This document shows positions 18,273 through 25,925 of a stretch of 38,249 bases of DNA, piece by piece. How positions within the stretch are numbered: the first letter of the stretch is position 1; each line of letters opens with the position of its first letter. Under the pieces are notes generated by a model. That model was not told the origin of the DNA. It saw only the letters and a list, made by a program, of their open reading frames with translations, and did not search any database. Position numbers and translations under genes: made by a program. The stretch is from NCBI GenBank assembly GCA_030040015.1, contig JASHUM010000044.1, forward strand, positions 1 through 38,249. The letters are read 5' to 3'. This DNA comes from Acidimicrobiales bacterium (GTDB lineage: Bacteria > Actinomycetota > Acidimicrobiia > Acidimicrobiales > UBA8190).

Positions 18273-19199
18273 GTGCATCCCTTCCGATTCGGTGTCCAGC
18301 TGTCGCGTGCCGAGACCGGCGCGGCCTGGAGGTCCTTGGTCGGCAAGATCGAGGACCTCGGCTACTCGAGCGTGCTCTTGCCCGACCACTTCGGCGACCA
18401 GCTGGCGCCCATGGTGGCCCTGACCGCGGCCGCCGAGTGCACGACGACGCTGCGGGTGGGCACGTTGGTGCTGGACAACGACTACCGCCATCCCCTCGTG
18501 CTGGCCAAGGAGGCGGCCACGTTGGACCTCCTCTCCGAGGGTCGCCTCGAGCTCGGCGTGGGGGCGGGATGGATGACGAGCGACTACGAGCAGTCGGGTA
18601 TCGCTCTGGACCCTCCGTCGATCCGGGTGGACCGTCTGGCCGAGGCGGTGACCGTCATGAAGACGCTGTGGGCGGGCGGCGGTGACTTCGCGGGTGAGCA
18701 CTACCGCCTGCGGGGAGCCGAAGGCGCCCCGGCGCCCTGTCGTCGTCCCCACCCGACGCTGGTGATCGGCGGGGGCAGCCCGAAGGTGCTGGGGGTGGCC
18801 GCACGCGAGGCGGACGTCGTCGGCCTCAACCCCCGCCTGCGAGAGGGCACGGTCGGGCCCGGGGCCCTCGCCTCGATCGTCCCCGACCACTACGACCGGT
18901 GTCGTGACTGGGTGCGCCAGGCGGCCGGGGAGCGCTTCGACGCCATCGAGTTCCAGAGCCTCACGTTCATGGTGCGCGTCGTCCCCGACCGCGCCCGCGT
19001 GCTCGAGGAGACTGCCGGGTTGTTCAATTTGGATCCCGCCGTGGCGGCGGACGTGCCCGTGGCCCTGATCGGGTCGGCGGAGGAGATCGCCGAGGACCTC
19101 TCGGCCCGGCGCAAACGTTGGGGGATGAACTACTGGGTCGTGCACGAGCACGACATCGACGCCTTCGCCCCCGTCGTCGCCTCGGTGGCCGGCACCTGA
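18273..19199 (+). CDS. LLM-class F420-dependent oxidoreductase, TIGR03621-like
   Basis: Luciferase-like monooxygenase fold protein, probably using coenzyme F420; the substrate is unknown. The 308 residues open with HPFRFGVQLSRAETG, followed by DLGYSSVLLPDHFGDQLAP, TLRVGTLVLDNDYRHP, GRLELGVGAGWMTSDY and TLVIGGGSPKVLGVAAREAD, which fit the TIGR03621 (MSMEG_2516-like) group. The GTG at 18273 gives the family N-terminus and sits 7 bases after a TAGGCT motif. nadD starts 2 bases after the stop, so the two are likely co-transcribed. F420 dependence is inferred from family membership. Confidence 0.87.
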   Translation: MHPFRFGVQLSRAETGAAWRSLVGKIEDLGYSSVLLPDHFGDQLAPMVALTAAAECTTTLRVGTLVLDNDYRHPLVLAKEAATLDLLSEGRLELGVGAGWMTSDYEQSGIALDPPSIRVDRLAEAVTVMKTLWAGGGDFAGEHYRLRGAEGAPAPCRRPHPTLVIGGGSPKVLGVAAREADVVGLNPRLREGTVGPGALASIVPDHYDRCRDWVRQAAGERFDAIEFQSLTFMVRVVPDRARVLEETAGLFNLDPAVAADVPVALIGSAEEIAEDLSARRKRWGMNYWVVHEHDIDAFAPVVASVAGT

Positions 19200-19201
19200 A
19201 C

Positions 19202-19810
19202 GTGGGCGCTGCGCCGGCACGCCCCGAGCGGATAGGCGTCTTCGGAGGAACCTTCGACCCCGTGCACGTGGGGCATCTGGTGGCGGCTCTCGAAGCGCGC
19301 CAGGCGCTGGATCTCGACCTGGTCCTCCTCGTCGTCGCCAACGACCCGTGGCAGAAACGCGACGTGCGGGCGGTCACCGCCGCCGAGGACCGCTACGCCG
19401 TGGTGGCAGCGGCTGTCGAGGGGATCGACGGGCTCGAGGCGAGCCGGATCGAGATCGACCGTGGAGGAGAGAGCCTGACCGCCGACACGGTGGCTGAGCT
19501 CGCCGCCGTCCACCCCCGGGCCGGTCTCTTCCTGGTGGTGGGGACGGACGTGGCCGCCGAGCTGGGCACGTGGAAACGGGTGGAGGAGCTGCAGGGGGCG
19601 CTGCAGCTGGTCGTGGTCGACCGGGGCGGGATCTCCTCCGTGCCCGATCCGCCCGGCTGGAAAGTGCACCGCCTCGAGATCCCGGCTCTGGAGATCTCCT
19701 CGAGCGACCTGCGCCAACGGCTGGCACAGGGCCGCAACGTGGACTTCCTCATCCCCGAGGCGGCCATCCGTTGCATTCGCAGCAGAGGTCTGTACGCTTC
19801 AAACAGATGA
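19202..19810 (+). CDS. nadD: Nicotinate-nucleotide adenylyltransferase
   Basis: Transfers AMP from ATP to nicotinate mononucleotide in NAD synthesis. The 202 residues show the nucleotidyltransferase motif GGTFDPVHVGH (15-25) with the HxGH site at 22-25, LVVANDPWQKR near 47 and the second motif ISSSDLR (165-171). The GTG at 19202 is chosen since it lies just past the oxidoreductase stop and gives a normal N-terminus. In many actinobacteria nadD-rsfS follows obg-proBA directly; here a five-gene block is inserted in between. The stop TGA overlaps an ATG that opens a nine-codon ORF. Confidence 0.95.
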   Translation: MGAAPARPERIGVFGGTFDPVHVGHLVAALEARQALDLDLVLLVVANDPWQKRDVRAVTAAEDRYAVVAAAVEGIDGLEASRIEIDRGGESLTADTVAELAAVHPRAGLFLVVGTDVAAELGTWKRVEELQGALQLVVVDRGGISSVPDPPGWKVHRLEIPALEISSSDLRQRLAQGRNVDFLIPEAAIRCIRSRGLYASNR

Positions 19811-19874
19811 CGGCCGTCGCCGCGCCCAGCGCATGAGGTCCTCGGAGTCGCACGTGGCGGACATGGCTGCATGA
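19807..19874 (+). other. Two tiny ORFs bridging nadD and rsfS by ATGA overlaps
   Basis: ATG at 19807 overlaps the nadD stop and opens a 9-residue ORF (MTAVAAPSA) that ends at 19836. Its TGA overlaps the ATG at 19833, opening a 13-residue ORF (MRSSESHVADMAA) that ends at 19874. That TGA overlaps the rsfS ATG at 19871. A TACGCT -10-like motif (19793-19798) lies 8 bases before the first ATG. The arrangement could relay ribosomes from nadD to rsfS by termination-reinitiation; chance cannot be excluded from one sequence. Confidence 0.3.
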
Positions 19875-20269
19875 GCCCGCCGGTCGAGCCGGCTGCCGGG
19901 CCCCCGGCCGACGTAGTGCCCGAAGCGGCGCTCGTGGCAGCCAGGGTGGCGGAAGAGAAGTTGGGCGAGGACACCGTGGTGCTCGCCGTCGGTGAGCTGC
20001 TCGGCGTGACCGACGCCTTCGTCATCACCAGCGGGCGCAACTCCCGACAAGTGCGCACCATCGCCGAGGAGGTCGAGCGTCAGCTCAAGCAACGGCTCGG
20101 TCGCTCCCCATGGGCGGTGGAGGGCCAACGGGAACTGCGCTGGGTCCTTCTCGACTACGGGGACTTCCTGGTGCACGTCTTTCACGACGAGGACCGCCAG
20201 TACTACGACCTCGAGCGCCTGTGGGGCAACGCCGTGCGCGTCCCCTGGGAGCGAGCCCTGGCCCGCTGA
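19871..20269 (+). CDS. rsfS: Ribosomal silencing factor RsfS
   Basis: Binds ribosomal protein L14 and blocks joining of 30S and 50S subunits when nutrients are short. The 132-residue product has the RsfS/Iojap core: DTVVLAVGELLGVTDAFVI (about 34-52), TSGRNSRQVRTIAEEVE (53-69) and the signature WVLLDYGDFLVHVFHDEDR (about 91-109) then YYDLERLWG. The ATG at 19871 is the only reasonable in-frame start and overlaps the stop of a 13-codon ORF; there is no clear Shine-Dalgarno sequence. The 3' end faces the GerMN gene with 9 bases between the stops. Confidence 0.95.
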   Translation: MSPPVEPAAGPPADVVPEAALVAARVAEEKLGEDTVVLAVGELLGVTDAFVITSGRNSRQVRTIAEEVERQLKQRLGRSPWAVEGQRELRWVLLDYGDFLVHVFHDEDRQYYDLERLWGNAVRVPWERALAR

Positions 20270-20278
20270 ACAGGCGGC

Positions 20279-20896
20279 TCAGGAGGCCGGCGCGGCAGGC
20301 GCCACCAGCGGAGCGAACTGTGCCCGGTCGGCGGTGGGCACCTCGGCGCCGGTGGCGGTGGGCACCGCCACTTGCGCGCCGCCGAGCTCGAAGCCGACAC
20401 TGCTCACGTCGGGCAGCGCCGTGGCGGTGAAGACGATCTGCGCCACCGCCTCGATCTCGCTCTGGCCCACCAGCTGGTCGAAGGTCCCCCCGAGGTCGAC
20501 GGTGGCCACCCCGCCCGACACCGACGCCGAGATGATCTGGGTCTGGGGCGGTACGGCACTCTGCAGCCCCGCCGCCGCCTCGGCGTTGGTGGGCCCGTCG
20601 ACCAGGGCGTCGAGGATGGAGGTGAGGGGGGCGGGCACGGGGACCTCTCGCGTCGCCTGGCTCAGCGTCCCGTCGGCGGCCAGGAGGAAGATCTGCACGG
20701 CCACCGTGACCGGCGCCGCGTTCGGCGTCGTGGTGGAAGTCGCCGCCGAGGGGCGCAGGAGACCGAAGGGCACGTTGTTGCGAGCCAGCGCCGTCGGTCC
20801 GTTGTCCACGGGCACCCCGCACCCGGCACACGTGAGGGCCAGGGCGGCGCCAGCGGCGACGAGCACGCCGAGCCGCCGTCGACGCCGTGGGCTCAC
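20279..20896 (-). CDS. GerMN-domain lipoprotein, short LpqB-like
   Basis: Probable secreted lipoprotein of 205 residues: basic N-terminus (PRRRRRLG), a hydrophobic signal (VLVAAGAALAL), a Cys pair in TCAGC that is a non-ideal lipobox (Cys anchoring is inferred), a Thr/Pro linker, then one GerMN domain (about 63-180: VQIFLLAADGTLSQATREV, SILDALVDGPTNAEAAAGL, ATVDLGGTF, AQIVFTATALPDVSSVGF). GTG at 20896 overlaps the kinase stop as GTGA. The order regulator-kinase-GerMN lipoprotein matches mtrA-mtrB-lpqB of actinobacteria, where LpqB is near 580 residues with a C-terminal propeller-like domain. That domain is absent, so this is a reduced form. A sensor-modulating role is an inference. Confidence 0.82.
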   Translation of the reverse strand: MSPRRRRRLGVLVAAGAALALTCAGCGVPVDNGPTALARNNVPFGLLRPSAATSTTTPNAAPVTVAVQIFLLAADGTLSQATREVPVPAPLTSILDALVDGPTNAEAAAGLQSAVPPQTQIISASVSGGVATVDLGGTFDQLVGQSEIEAVAQIVFTATALPDVSSVGFELGGAQVAVPTATGAEVPTADRAQFAPLVAPAAPAS

Positions 20897-22362
20897 GGCT
20901 CGCTGCCGTTTCGATTGAAGGGAAGCTCGACGACGAAACGGTGCTCGCCGCCCAGCCCGTCCTCCACCCACACCCTCCCGCCGTGCATGCGCACGTGCTC
21001 GGCCACCAGGCTGAGCCCCAGTCCGCTGCCGTCTCCGCCACCGCGCTGTCCGGACACCGGTCCCCGGTAGAACCGCTCGAAGATCCGGTCCCGCTCGGCG
21101 GGGGGAACGCCTGGCCCGCGGTCGGCCACGACGAGGCGAACCCCGTCGGGAGCAGGTTCGAGGGCCAGACGGCTCACTCCGCCCGCGTACTGGCGGGCGT
21201 TCGCCACCAGGTTGGCCACCACCCGCTCGATCCGGCGTTTGTCGACGTTCAGCCGCTCGTGGGCCACGGCGTCGTCCATCTCCACTTGCACCCCACCCGC
21301 TCCGGCGGCGACAGCCGCCTGGCGCACCAGTTCACCCGCCTCGACCTCGTCGAGGGAGAGCTCTGCCGAGCCGGCGTCGACGCGGCTGATCTCGAGCAGG
21401 TCGTCGACCATGCGCTGGAAGCGCCGCAGCTCGGCGGTGAGAAGCTCCACGGCTTGGCGGCTGCGGTCGGGGAGGTCCTGGGCATGAGAGCCGAGCACGC
21501 CGAGGGCGCTCGACAGGGTGGTGAGAGGGGAGCGCAGCTCGTGGCTCACGTCCGAGGTGAAGCGCCGCTCTCGAGCGATGCGCTCCTCGAGCGCGTCGGC
21601 CATGCGATTGAACGACGACGCCAACGGTCGCAGGTCGATGTCCTCGCCGCTGAGCCGCGTGTCGAGACTGCCCCCGGCGATGGTCTCGGCCGCCGAGGTG
21701 ACGTCGGCGAGTGGGCGCAGGGCCCGGCCACTGGCCCACCGCCCGATGACGGCGCCGGCGATGGTGGTCACGAGGGCGGCGCCACCCAGTGCCAGGGCCA
21801 GGATGCGCAGTGTTCGCGCCAGCTCGGCCAGGGAGAAGACCTCGAAGTAGGCGGCCTGGACGCTCGGAACGGGAACGCCCACCACCAGCTGGGGGGTGCC
21901 CTGCAGGACGAAGTGCTGCAGGGCGGGCGTGCCCGACAGCACGTCGGCGCGTAGCCCGCTGGGAAGGGCCGACTCGCCAACCGAGATCGAGGTGGCGTAC
22001 CACTGGCCGGAGCGCTCGAGCACCGACAGCGAACCGGGAAGGGTGTCGAGCGAGCCGAGCAGCTGGGTCACGTCGGGGTTCGGCGAGCGCAGGGCCGAGC
22101 GGATGAGGGCGGCGTTGACGTAGGCCTGGCGCAGGATGGCGCTCTGGCGCTCGTTCAGGATGAACTGCCGGGCGGTGAAATAGGTGAGCCCGGCCATGGT
22201 GGCCGACAGGGCCAGGGCACCCACCCCGAAGGCCACCGTGACCCGGGCCCGGACGCCGAGCCGGGAGTGGCGCCGGTGACGGAGGCGCAACACACGGGCG
22301 ATGTCGACGACGCGCCGTGCGTCGGGGCTCGGGGACGAGGCGGGCGCAGAGGACGCCGGCAC
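20893..22362 (-). CDS. Sensor histidine kinase, MtrB-like
   Basis: Membrane sensor kinase of 489 residues. Order: basic N-terminus, TM1 (about 41-63), extracytoplasmic sensor (64-185), TM2 (about 187-207), HAMP domain (208-262), dimerisation/phosphoacceptor domain with SHELRSPL (His274), and the ATP-binding domain with N box (Asn388 in VANLVANARQYAG), G1 DRGPGVP, F box IFERFYRG and G2 GSGLGLSL (445-452). The start is GTG at 22362, sharing one base with the response regulator stop (TAGTG), which indicates tight coupling. Position and gene partners suggest MtrB, which acts in cell-wall and division control, but the sensor domain alone does not prove orthology; CseC-like kinases are the alternative. 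Confidence 0.9.
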   Translation of the reverse strand: MPASSAPASSPSPDARRVVDIARVLRLRHRRHSRLGVRARVTVAFGVGALALSATMAGLTYFTARQFILNERQSAILRQAYVNAALIRSALRSPNPDVTQLLGSLDTLPGSLSVLERSGQWYATSISVGESALPSGLRADVLSGTPALQHFVLQGTPQLVVGVPVPSVQAAYFEVFSLAELARTLRILALALGGAALVTTIAGAVIGRWASGRALRPLADVTSAAETIAGGSLDTRLSGEDIDLRPLASSFNRMADALEERIARERRFTSDVSHELRSPLTTLSSALGVLGSHAQDLPDRSRQAVELLTAELRRFQRMVDDLLEISRVDAGSAELSLDEVEAGELVRQAAVAAGAGGVQVEMDDAVAHERLNVDKRRIERVVANLVANARQYAGGVSRLALEPAPDGVRLVVADRGPGVPPAERDRIFERFYRGPVSGQRGGGDGSGLGLSLVAEHVRMHGGRVWVEDGLGGEHRFVVELPFNRNGSEP

Positions 22363-23045
22363 TAGACGACCAGCTTGTAGCCCATCCCCCGCACGGTGAG
22401 GATGTGGCGGGGATTGGCCGGGTCTTCCTCGACCTTGGTCCGGAGCCGGCGGATGTGCACGTCGACCAGCCGGCCGTCGCCGAAGTAGTCGTACCCCCAC
22501 ACCCGGTCGAGGAGGTGCTCACGGCTCATGACCTTCCCCGGGCTGCCGGCCAGCTCGCACAGGAGGCGGAACTCGGTGCGGGTGCAGTGGATCTCCTGAT
22601 CGGCCCGGCGAACCGATCCCTCCTCGGGACGGATCTCGACGTCCCCGAAGACGATGGCACGGGGCACGTCCGAGGAACGGGCCCGGCGGAGCAGCGCCGC
22701 GATGCGCGCCGTCAGCTCGGTGACCACGAAGGGCTTGGTCACGTAGTCGTCCGCGCCTGCCTCGAGGCCGGCCACCACGTCCTCGGTGTTGGTACGGGCG
22801 GTCACCATGATCACCGGCACGCTGCTCGCCTGACGCAGCTGCCGGCAGCATTCGAACCCGTCCATGCCCGGGAGCATCAGGTCGATGAGCACGACGTCGG
22901 CCGGGTGCGCCGAGAAGTGTTCGAGCGCCTCCTCGCCGTCGGCCGCCTCGTCGACGTCGTAGCCCTCCTCCTCGAGGGCGAGACGAGTGGACGTCCTGAT
23001 CCGCTCGTCGTCCTCGACAAGCAAGATGCGTCCACTTCTGGCCAT
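22362..23045 (-). CDS. Response regulator, OmpR/PhoB family, MtrA-like
   Basis: DNA-binding response regulator of 227 residues. The receiver domain has the acidic pocket Glu11-Asp12-Asp13, phospho-acceptor Asp55 in LIDLMLPGMDG, Thr82 and Lys104. The winged-helix domain (about 130-227) includes REHLLDRVWGYDY, RLVDVHIRRLRTKVE and ILTVRGMGYK, close to MtrA and also to CseB. The ATG at 23045 follows a G-rich stretch that may serve as ribosome binding site; GTG one codon upstream is possible. It heads a three-gene unit with the kinase and GerMN lipoprotein. Divergent from xerC, with 132 bases between. Confidence 0.92.
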   Translation of the reverse strand: MARSGRILLVEDDERIRTSTRLALEEEGYDVDEAADGEEALEHFSAHPADVVLIDLMLPGMDGFECCRQLRQASSVPVIMVTARTNTEDVVAGLEAGADDYVTKPFVVTELTARIAALLRRARSSDVPRAIVFGDVEIRPEEGSVRRADQEIHCTRTEFRLLCELAGSPGKVMSREHLLDRVWGYDYFGDGRLVDVHIRRLRTKVEEDPANPRHILTVRGMGYKLVV

Positions 23046-23177
23046 CACACCCCCCCGGGCGCTACTGGCCGATGACCGGCCGCAGGTTGCCCGTACACCC
23101 AGCCATCGTCCCTGTTCGGCCCGCCGCCGAGCCCGAGGATAGCCGTCGTCGCAGGTTACGGCGGATAACGTTGTCCG
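23046..23177. promoter_or_regulatory. Divergent intergenic region, response regulator / xerC
   Basis: This 132-base gap must hold promoters for both directions. On the plus strand TAACGT (23166-23171) lies 6 bases before the xerC ATG and may be a -10 for a leaderless mRNA. On the minus strand TATCCT (plus coordinates 23136-23141) is a possible -10 for the regulator operon. A small inverted repeat GGCCG-ATGAC-CGGCC (23067-23081) lies in the regulator's leader. No clear paired direct repeats typical of an OmpR-type autoregulatory site were recognised. Confidence 0.35.
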
Positions 23178-24056
23178 ATGGCCTGGGAGATCGACGCCTT
23201 CTCGCGCTCGATCGGAGGTCGCTCCCCGCACACCGTTCGCGCCTACACCGGCGACGTGCGCGCCTTCGCCGACTGGGCGGGTCGCGCCGGGCTGGGCGGA
23301 CCCGAGCAGGTGGACAGGATCCTCCTGCGCCGCTATCTCGCCTTTCTGTCCACCCGTCGGTACGCCCGCGCCACGTTGGCCCGCAAAGCGGCGGCGCTTC
23401 GGGGGTACTTCGCCTGGCTCACCCGCCGGGGTGTCCTCGACACCGACCCGGCGTCGCGTCTGCGCGCCCCGGCCGGCCGGGGGCGTCTGCCCCGGGTGCT
23501 GGAGCGAGCCGAGCTCGAGACCATCCTCGACCGTCCACCCCTGTCGGCGAACACCGACGAGTCGGTCCGGGCTCGCGACGACGCCGTCCTCGAATTGCTC
23601 TACGGCTGCGGGCTGCGCGTGGCCGAGCTGTGCGGTCTCGACATCGGCGACGTCGACCGTTCCACCAGGACACTCACCGTCGTCGGGAAAGGGGACCGCC
23701 AGCGCCGGGTCCCGATGCACGATCGATGCGTGGCGGCCATCGACCGCTGGACCGGGTCGGCCCGCCCGGCCATGTGCTCGTCCGAGACGCCGGCGGAGGC
23801 GCTCTTCCTCAATGCCCGGGGCAGGCGGCTCGGACCTCGGGACGTGCGGCGCCTGCTCGACCGGCGTGCCCCCAGCCCCACGCACCCCCATGCACTGCGC
23901 CACAGCTTCGCCACGCACCTGCTCGACGGCGGCGCCGACCTGAGAGTGGTGCAGGAGCTTCTGGGCCACGCCAGCTTGAGGACCACCCAGGTCTACACTC
24001 ATGTGAGCAAGGAACGGCTGCTCTCCGTGCACGGGTCGACGCACCCGCGGGCTTAG
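23178..24056 (+). CDS. xerC: Tyrosine recombinase XerC
   Basis: Site-specific recombinase that resolves chromosome dimers at dif with XerD. The 292 residues comprise the SAM-like core-binding domain (1-95, with SPHTVRAYTGDVRAFADW and ATLARKAAALRGYFAWL) and the catalytic domain with Arg147 (CGLRVAELCGL), Lys171 (VVGKGDRQRRVP), His238/Arg241 (HPHALRHSFATHLL), His264 (LLGHASL) and nucleophile Tyr273 (TQVYTHVS); all five are present. Assignment to XerC over XerD is from its place just before the sigma gene and rpsB, as in other actinobacteria. The start ATG lies 6 bases after TAACGT, with no Shine-Dalgarno. Confidence 0.92.
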   Translation: MAWEIDAFSRSIGGRSPHTVRAYTGDVRAFADWAGRAGLGGPEQVDRILLRRYLAFLSTRRYARATLARKAAALRGYFAWLTRRGVLDTDPASRLRAPAGRGRLPRVLERAELETILDRPPLSANTDESVRARDDAVLELLYGCGLRVAELCGLDIGDVDRSTRTLTVVGKGDRQRRVPMHDRCVAAIDRWTGSARPAMCSSETPAEALFLNARGRRLGPRDVRRLLDRRAPSPTHPHALRHSFATHLLDGGADLRVVQELLGHASLRTTQVYTHVSKERLLSVHGSTHPRA

Positions 24057-24065
24057 GGGGAGGCG

Positions 24066-24908
24066 GTGACCACGGACGACGACTCGACGGCCCGCCTCTG
24101 GGCGGACTACAAGCAGAGCAGCGACAGGCACCTGCGCGACCAGCTGATCGTCGTGTACTCCCCATTGGTCAAGTACGTGGCCGCCCGGGTGGCGGTGGGC
24201 CTTCCTCAGCACGTCGACAGCTCGGACCTGGTGAGCTACGGCATCATCGGGTTGATCGACGCCATCGACCGCTACGACCCGGTGCGGAAGGTCAAGTTCG
24301 AGACCTACGCCATCCCTCGCATCAAGGGCGCCATCATCGACGAGCTGCGCGCCATCGACTGGGTGCCCCGGTCGGTTCGGTCCAAGGCCCGCGCCGTCGA
24401 GCAGGCCTACGCCGCGCTGGAGGCGTCGTTGCTCCGCACGCCGACCGACAGCGAGGTGGCGGCCGAGCTCGGCATCTCCGACCGAGAGCTGCAGGAGATC
24501 CTGCGGCAGATCTCCTTCGTGGGTGTCGCCGCCCTGGACGAGGTGCTGTCGGTAGGGGGCGAGCGCGGTGACCGGGCCACATTGGGTGACACCGTCCCCG
24601 ACGCCACCGACGGTCCCTCGGCGGTCTTCGAGGACAAGGAGTCCAAGGAGATCCTCACCCAGGCCATCAAGCAGCTCGGCGACCGGGAGCGCACGGTGCT
24701 CTCGCTGTACTACTACGAAGGTCTCACCTTGGCCGAGATCGGCGAGATCCTCGGTGTGACCGAGAGCCGGGTGTGCCAGATCCACACCAAGGCCGTGCTC
24801 CAGCTCCGAGCCCGGCTCACCGATCGGAGCCCGGACGGGACCGATGCCGGCGGGGACCGGCCCAGAGGCAGGCGAGGACCACGGTCCAAGATGGCGGCAG
24901 CAGGCTGA
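24066..24908 (+). CDS. whiG: RNA polymerase sigma factor, WhiG/FliA (sigma-28) family
   Basis: Alternative sigma factor; in Streptomyces WhiG starts aerial-hypha sporulation, and in motile bacteria FliA drives late flagellar genes. The 280 residues have region 2 ([38 protein letters not shown], about 54-98), region 3 ([28 protein letters not shown]) and region 4 with a helix-turn-helix ([19 protein letters not shown] then [10 protein letters not shown]). It ends in a basic tail ([11 protein letters not shown]). The GTG start at 24066 has a purine-rich AGGGGGAGG upstream, though spacing is tight. Which regulon it serves cannot be told here. Its stop overlaps a likely -35 box for rpsB. Confidence 0.9.
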   Translation: MTTDDDSTARLWADYKQSSDRHLRDQLIVVYSPLVKYVAARVAVGLPQHVDSSDLVSYGIIGLIDAIDRYDPVRKVKFETYAIPRIKGAIIDELRAIDWVPRSVRSKARAVEQAYAALEASLLRTPTDSEVAAELGISDRELQEILRQISFVGVAALDEVLSVGGERGDRATLGDTVPDATDGPSAVFEDKESKEILTQAIKQLGDRERTVLSLYYYEGLTLAEIGEILGVTESRVCQIHTKAVLQLRARLTDRSPDGTDAGGDRPRGRRGPRSKMAAAG

Positions 24909-24933
24909 CGACCTCGCCCAGGTCGGATACCAT
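24905..24933 (+). promoter_or_regulatory. Likely promoter for rpsB operon
   Basis: CTGACG (24905-24910) and TACCAT (24928-24933) are separated by exactly 17 bases and fit a housekeeping sigma promoter (TTGACA/TATAAT). The -35 overlaps the sigma gene's stop codon. Initiation near 24940 would give a leader of about 110 bases before rpsB. Confidence 0.55.
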
Positions 24934-24939
24934 CTGACG

Positions 24940-25050
24940 TTTCCCGCCGTCCGGCGGGGCCAAGGCAAGCACCGAAGCACCCGGCGCGTCCACGGTCGTC
25001 TCGTCCCGAGGCGCAGCGCCGGGGATGGACAACCGATGGGAGGAACCTCC
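24940..25050 (+). promoter_or_regulatory. rpsB leader with hairpin and strong ribosome binding site
   Basis: The putative leader contains a 6-bp GC hairpin, CCCGCC-GTCC-GGCGGG (24943-24958), very near the predicted 5' end, and a strong GGGAGGA (25038-25044) six bases before the GTG start. S2 represses its own mRNA in several bacteria; whether this leader is such a site is only a guess. No T-run follows the hairpin, so it does not look like an intrinsic terminator. Confidence 0.4.
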
Positions 25051-25920
25051 GTGGCCGTCGTCACGACGCGGCAGCTCCTGGAGGCCGGGATGCATTTCGG
25101 CCACCAGACACGCCGTTGGAACCCGAAGATGCGCCGCTTCATCCTGGGCGAGCGCAACGGGATCTACATCATCGACCTGAACGAGACCTTGAAGGGTCTC
25201 GAGAGCTCGTACCAATTCGTGCGCGACTTGGTGGCCCGGGGCGGCGTGCTGCTCTTCGTCGGCACCAAGAAGCAGACCCAGGGCCCCATCGCCACGTACG
25301 CCCGCGCCTGTGGCATGCCCTATGTGAACGAGCGGTGGCTCGGGGGGATGCTGACCAACTTCACCACCATCTCGTCGCGGGTGGGGAAGTTGCGGGAGTA
25401 CGAGGGCATGGAGCGAGCCGGCGACTTCGACGCCATGCCCAAGAAGGAGGGCCTGCGTCATCGTCGTGAGCTCGAGAAGCTGCGGCGCAATCTGGGCGGG
25501 ATCAGGGACCTCGAGCGACTGCCGGACGCCATCTTCGTCATCGACACGAAGAAGGAGCACATCGCCGTCACCGAGGCCAACAAGCTGGACATGCCGATCG
25601 TGGCCGTGGTCGACACCAACTGCGACCCCGACGTCATTACCTATGTCATCCCCGGCAACGACGACGCCATACGCTCGGGTACCCTCATGTGCCGGGTGAT
25701 CGCCGACGCCGTGGCCGAGGGCCGCTGGATCTCCGAGCACCGACCGACGCCCCCGGCCCAAGCCGGGACCCCGGGCCCGCGGGGGCGGGGACCAGCGTCG
25801 CCGCCCACCGCTGCGGCGGCGTCCGCTCCGGCACCCTCGCCGGCCGACGAGGCCGTCCCGGCCGGGGTTGCGGCCGTCCCGGTGGGGGAGCCGGCCTCGG
25901 GCACACACGAGGAGGCTTGA
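25051..25920 (+). CDS. rpsB: 30S ribosomal protein S2
   Basis: Small-subunit protein that binds late near the head-platform junction with S1/bS21. The 289-residue product matches the family over residues 1-230: [66 protein letters not shown]. The last 60 or so residues are a Pro/Ala-rich tail, common in actinobacterial S2. GTG at 25051 is preferred over the ATG at 25036 because GGGAGGA is correctly spaced before it and overlaps the ATG-derived codons. tsf follows after 5 bases. Confidence 0.97.
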   Translation: MAVVTTRQLLEAGMHFGHQTRRWNPKMRRFILGERNGIYIIDLNETLKGLESSYQFVRDLVARGGVLLFVGTKKQTQGPIATYARACGMPYVNERWLGGMLTNFTTISSRVGKLREYEGMERAGDFDAMPKKEGLRHRRELEKLRRNLGGIRDLERLPDAIFVIDTKKEHIAVTEANKLDMPIVAVVDTNCDPDVITYVIPGNDDAIRSGTLMCRVIADAVAEGRWISEHRPTPPAQAGTPGPRGRGPASPPTAAAASAPAPSPADEAVPAGVAAVPVGEPASGTHEEA

Positions 25921-25925
25921 GCGCC

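Noticed and set aside
16854-19220. Very long open frame on the minus strand across the phosphatase, DAHP synthase and oxidoreductase genes
   Set aside because: Parts are antisense to well-identified genes and the translation shows no family motif outside real genes; long antisense frames are expected at about 70 % GC.
20240-20300. Bidirectional terminator between rsfS and the GerMN gene
   Set aside because: Only imperfect, broken GC inverted repeats are seen in and around the 9-base gap; not enough to call.
24943-24958. Intrinsic terminator for the sigma gene
   Set aside because: The 6-bp GC hairpin lacks a following T-run and lies at the predicted start of the rpsB transcript, so a leader element is more likely.
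22362-25157. 931-codon minus-strand frame ending in the response regulator
   Set aside because: Only the last 227 codons match a response regulator; the rest is antisense to xerC, the sigma gene and rpsB. Start set at 23045.
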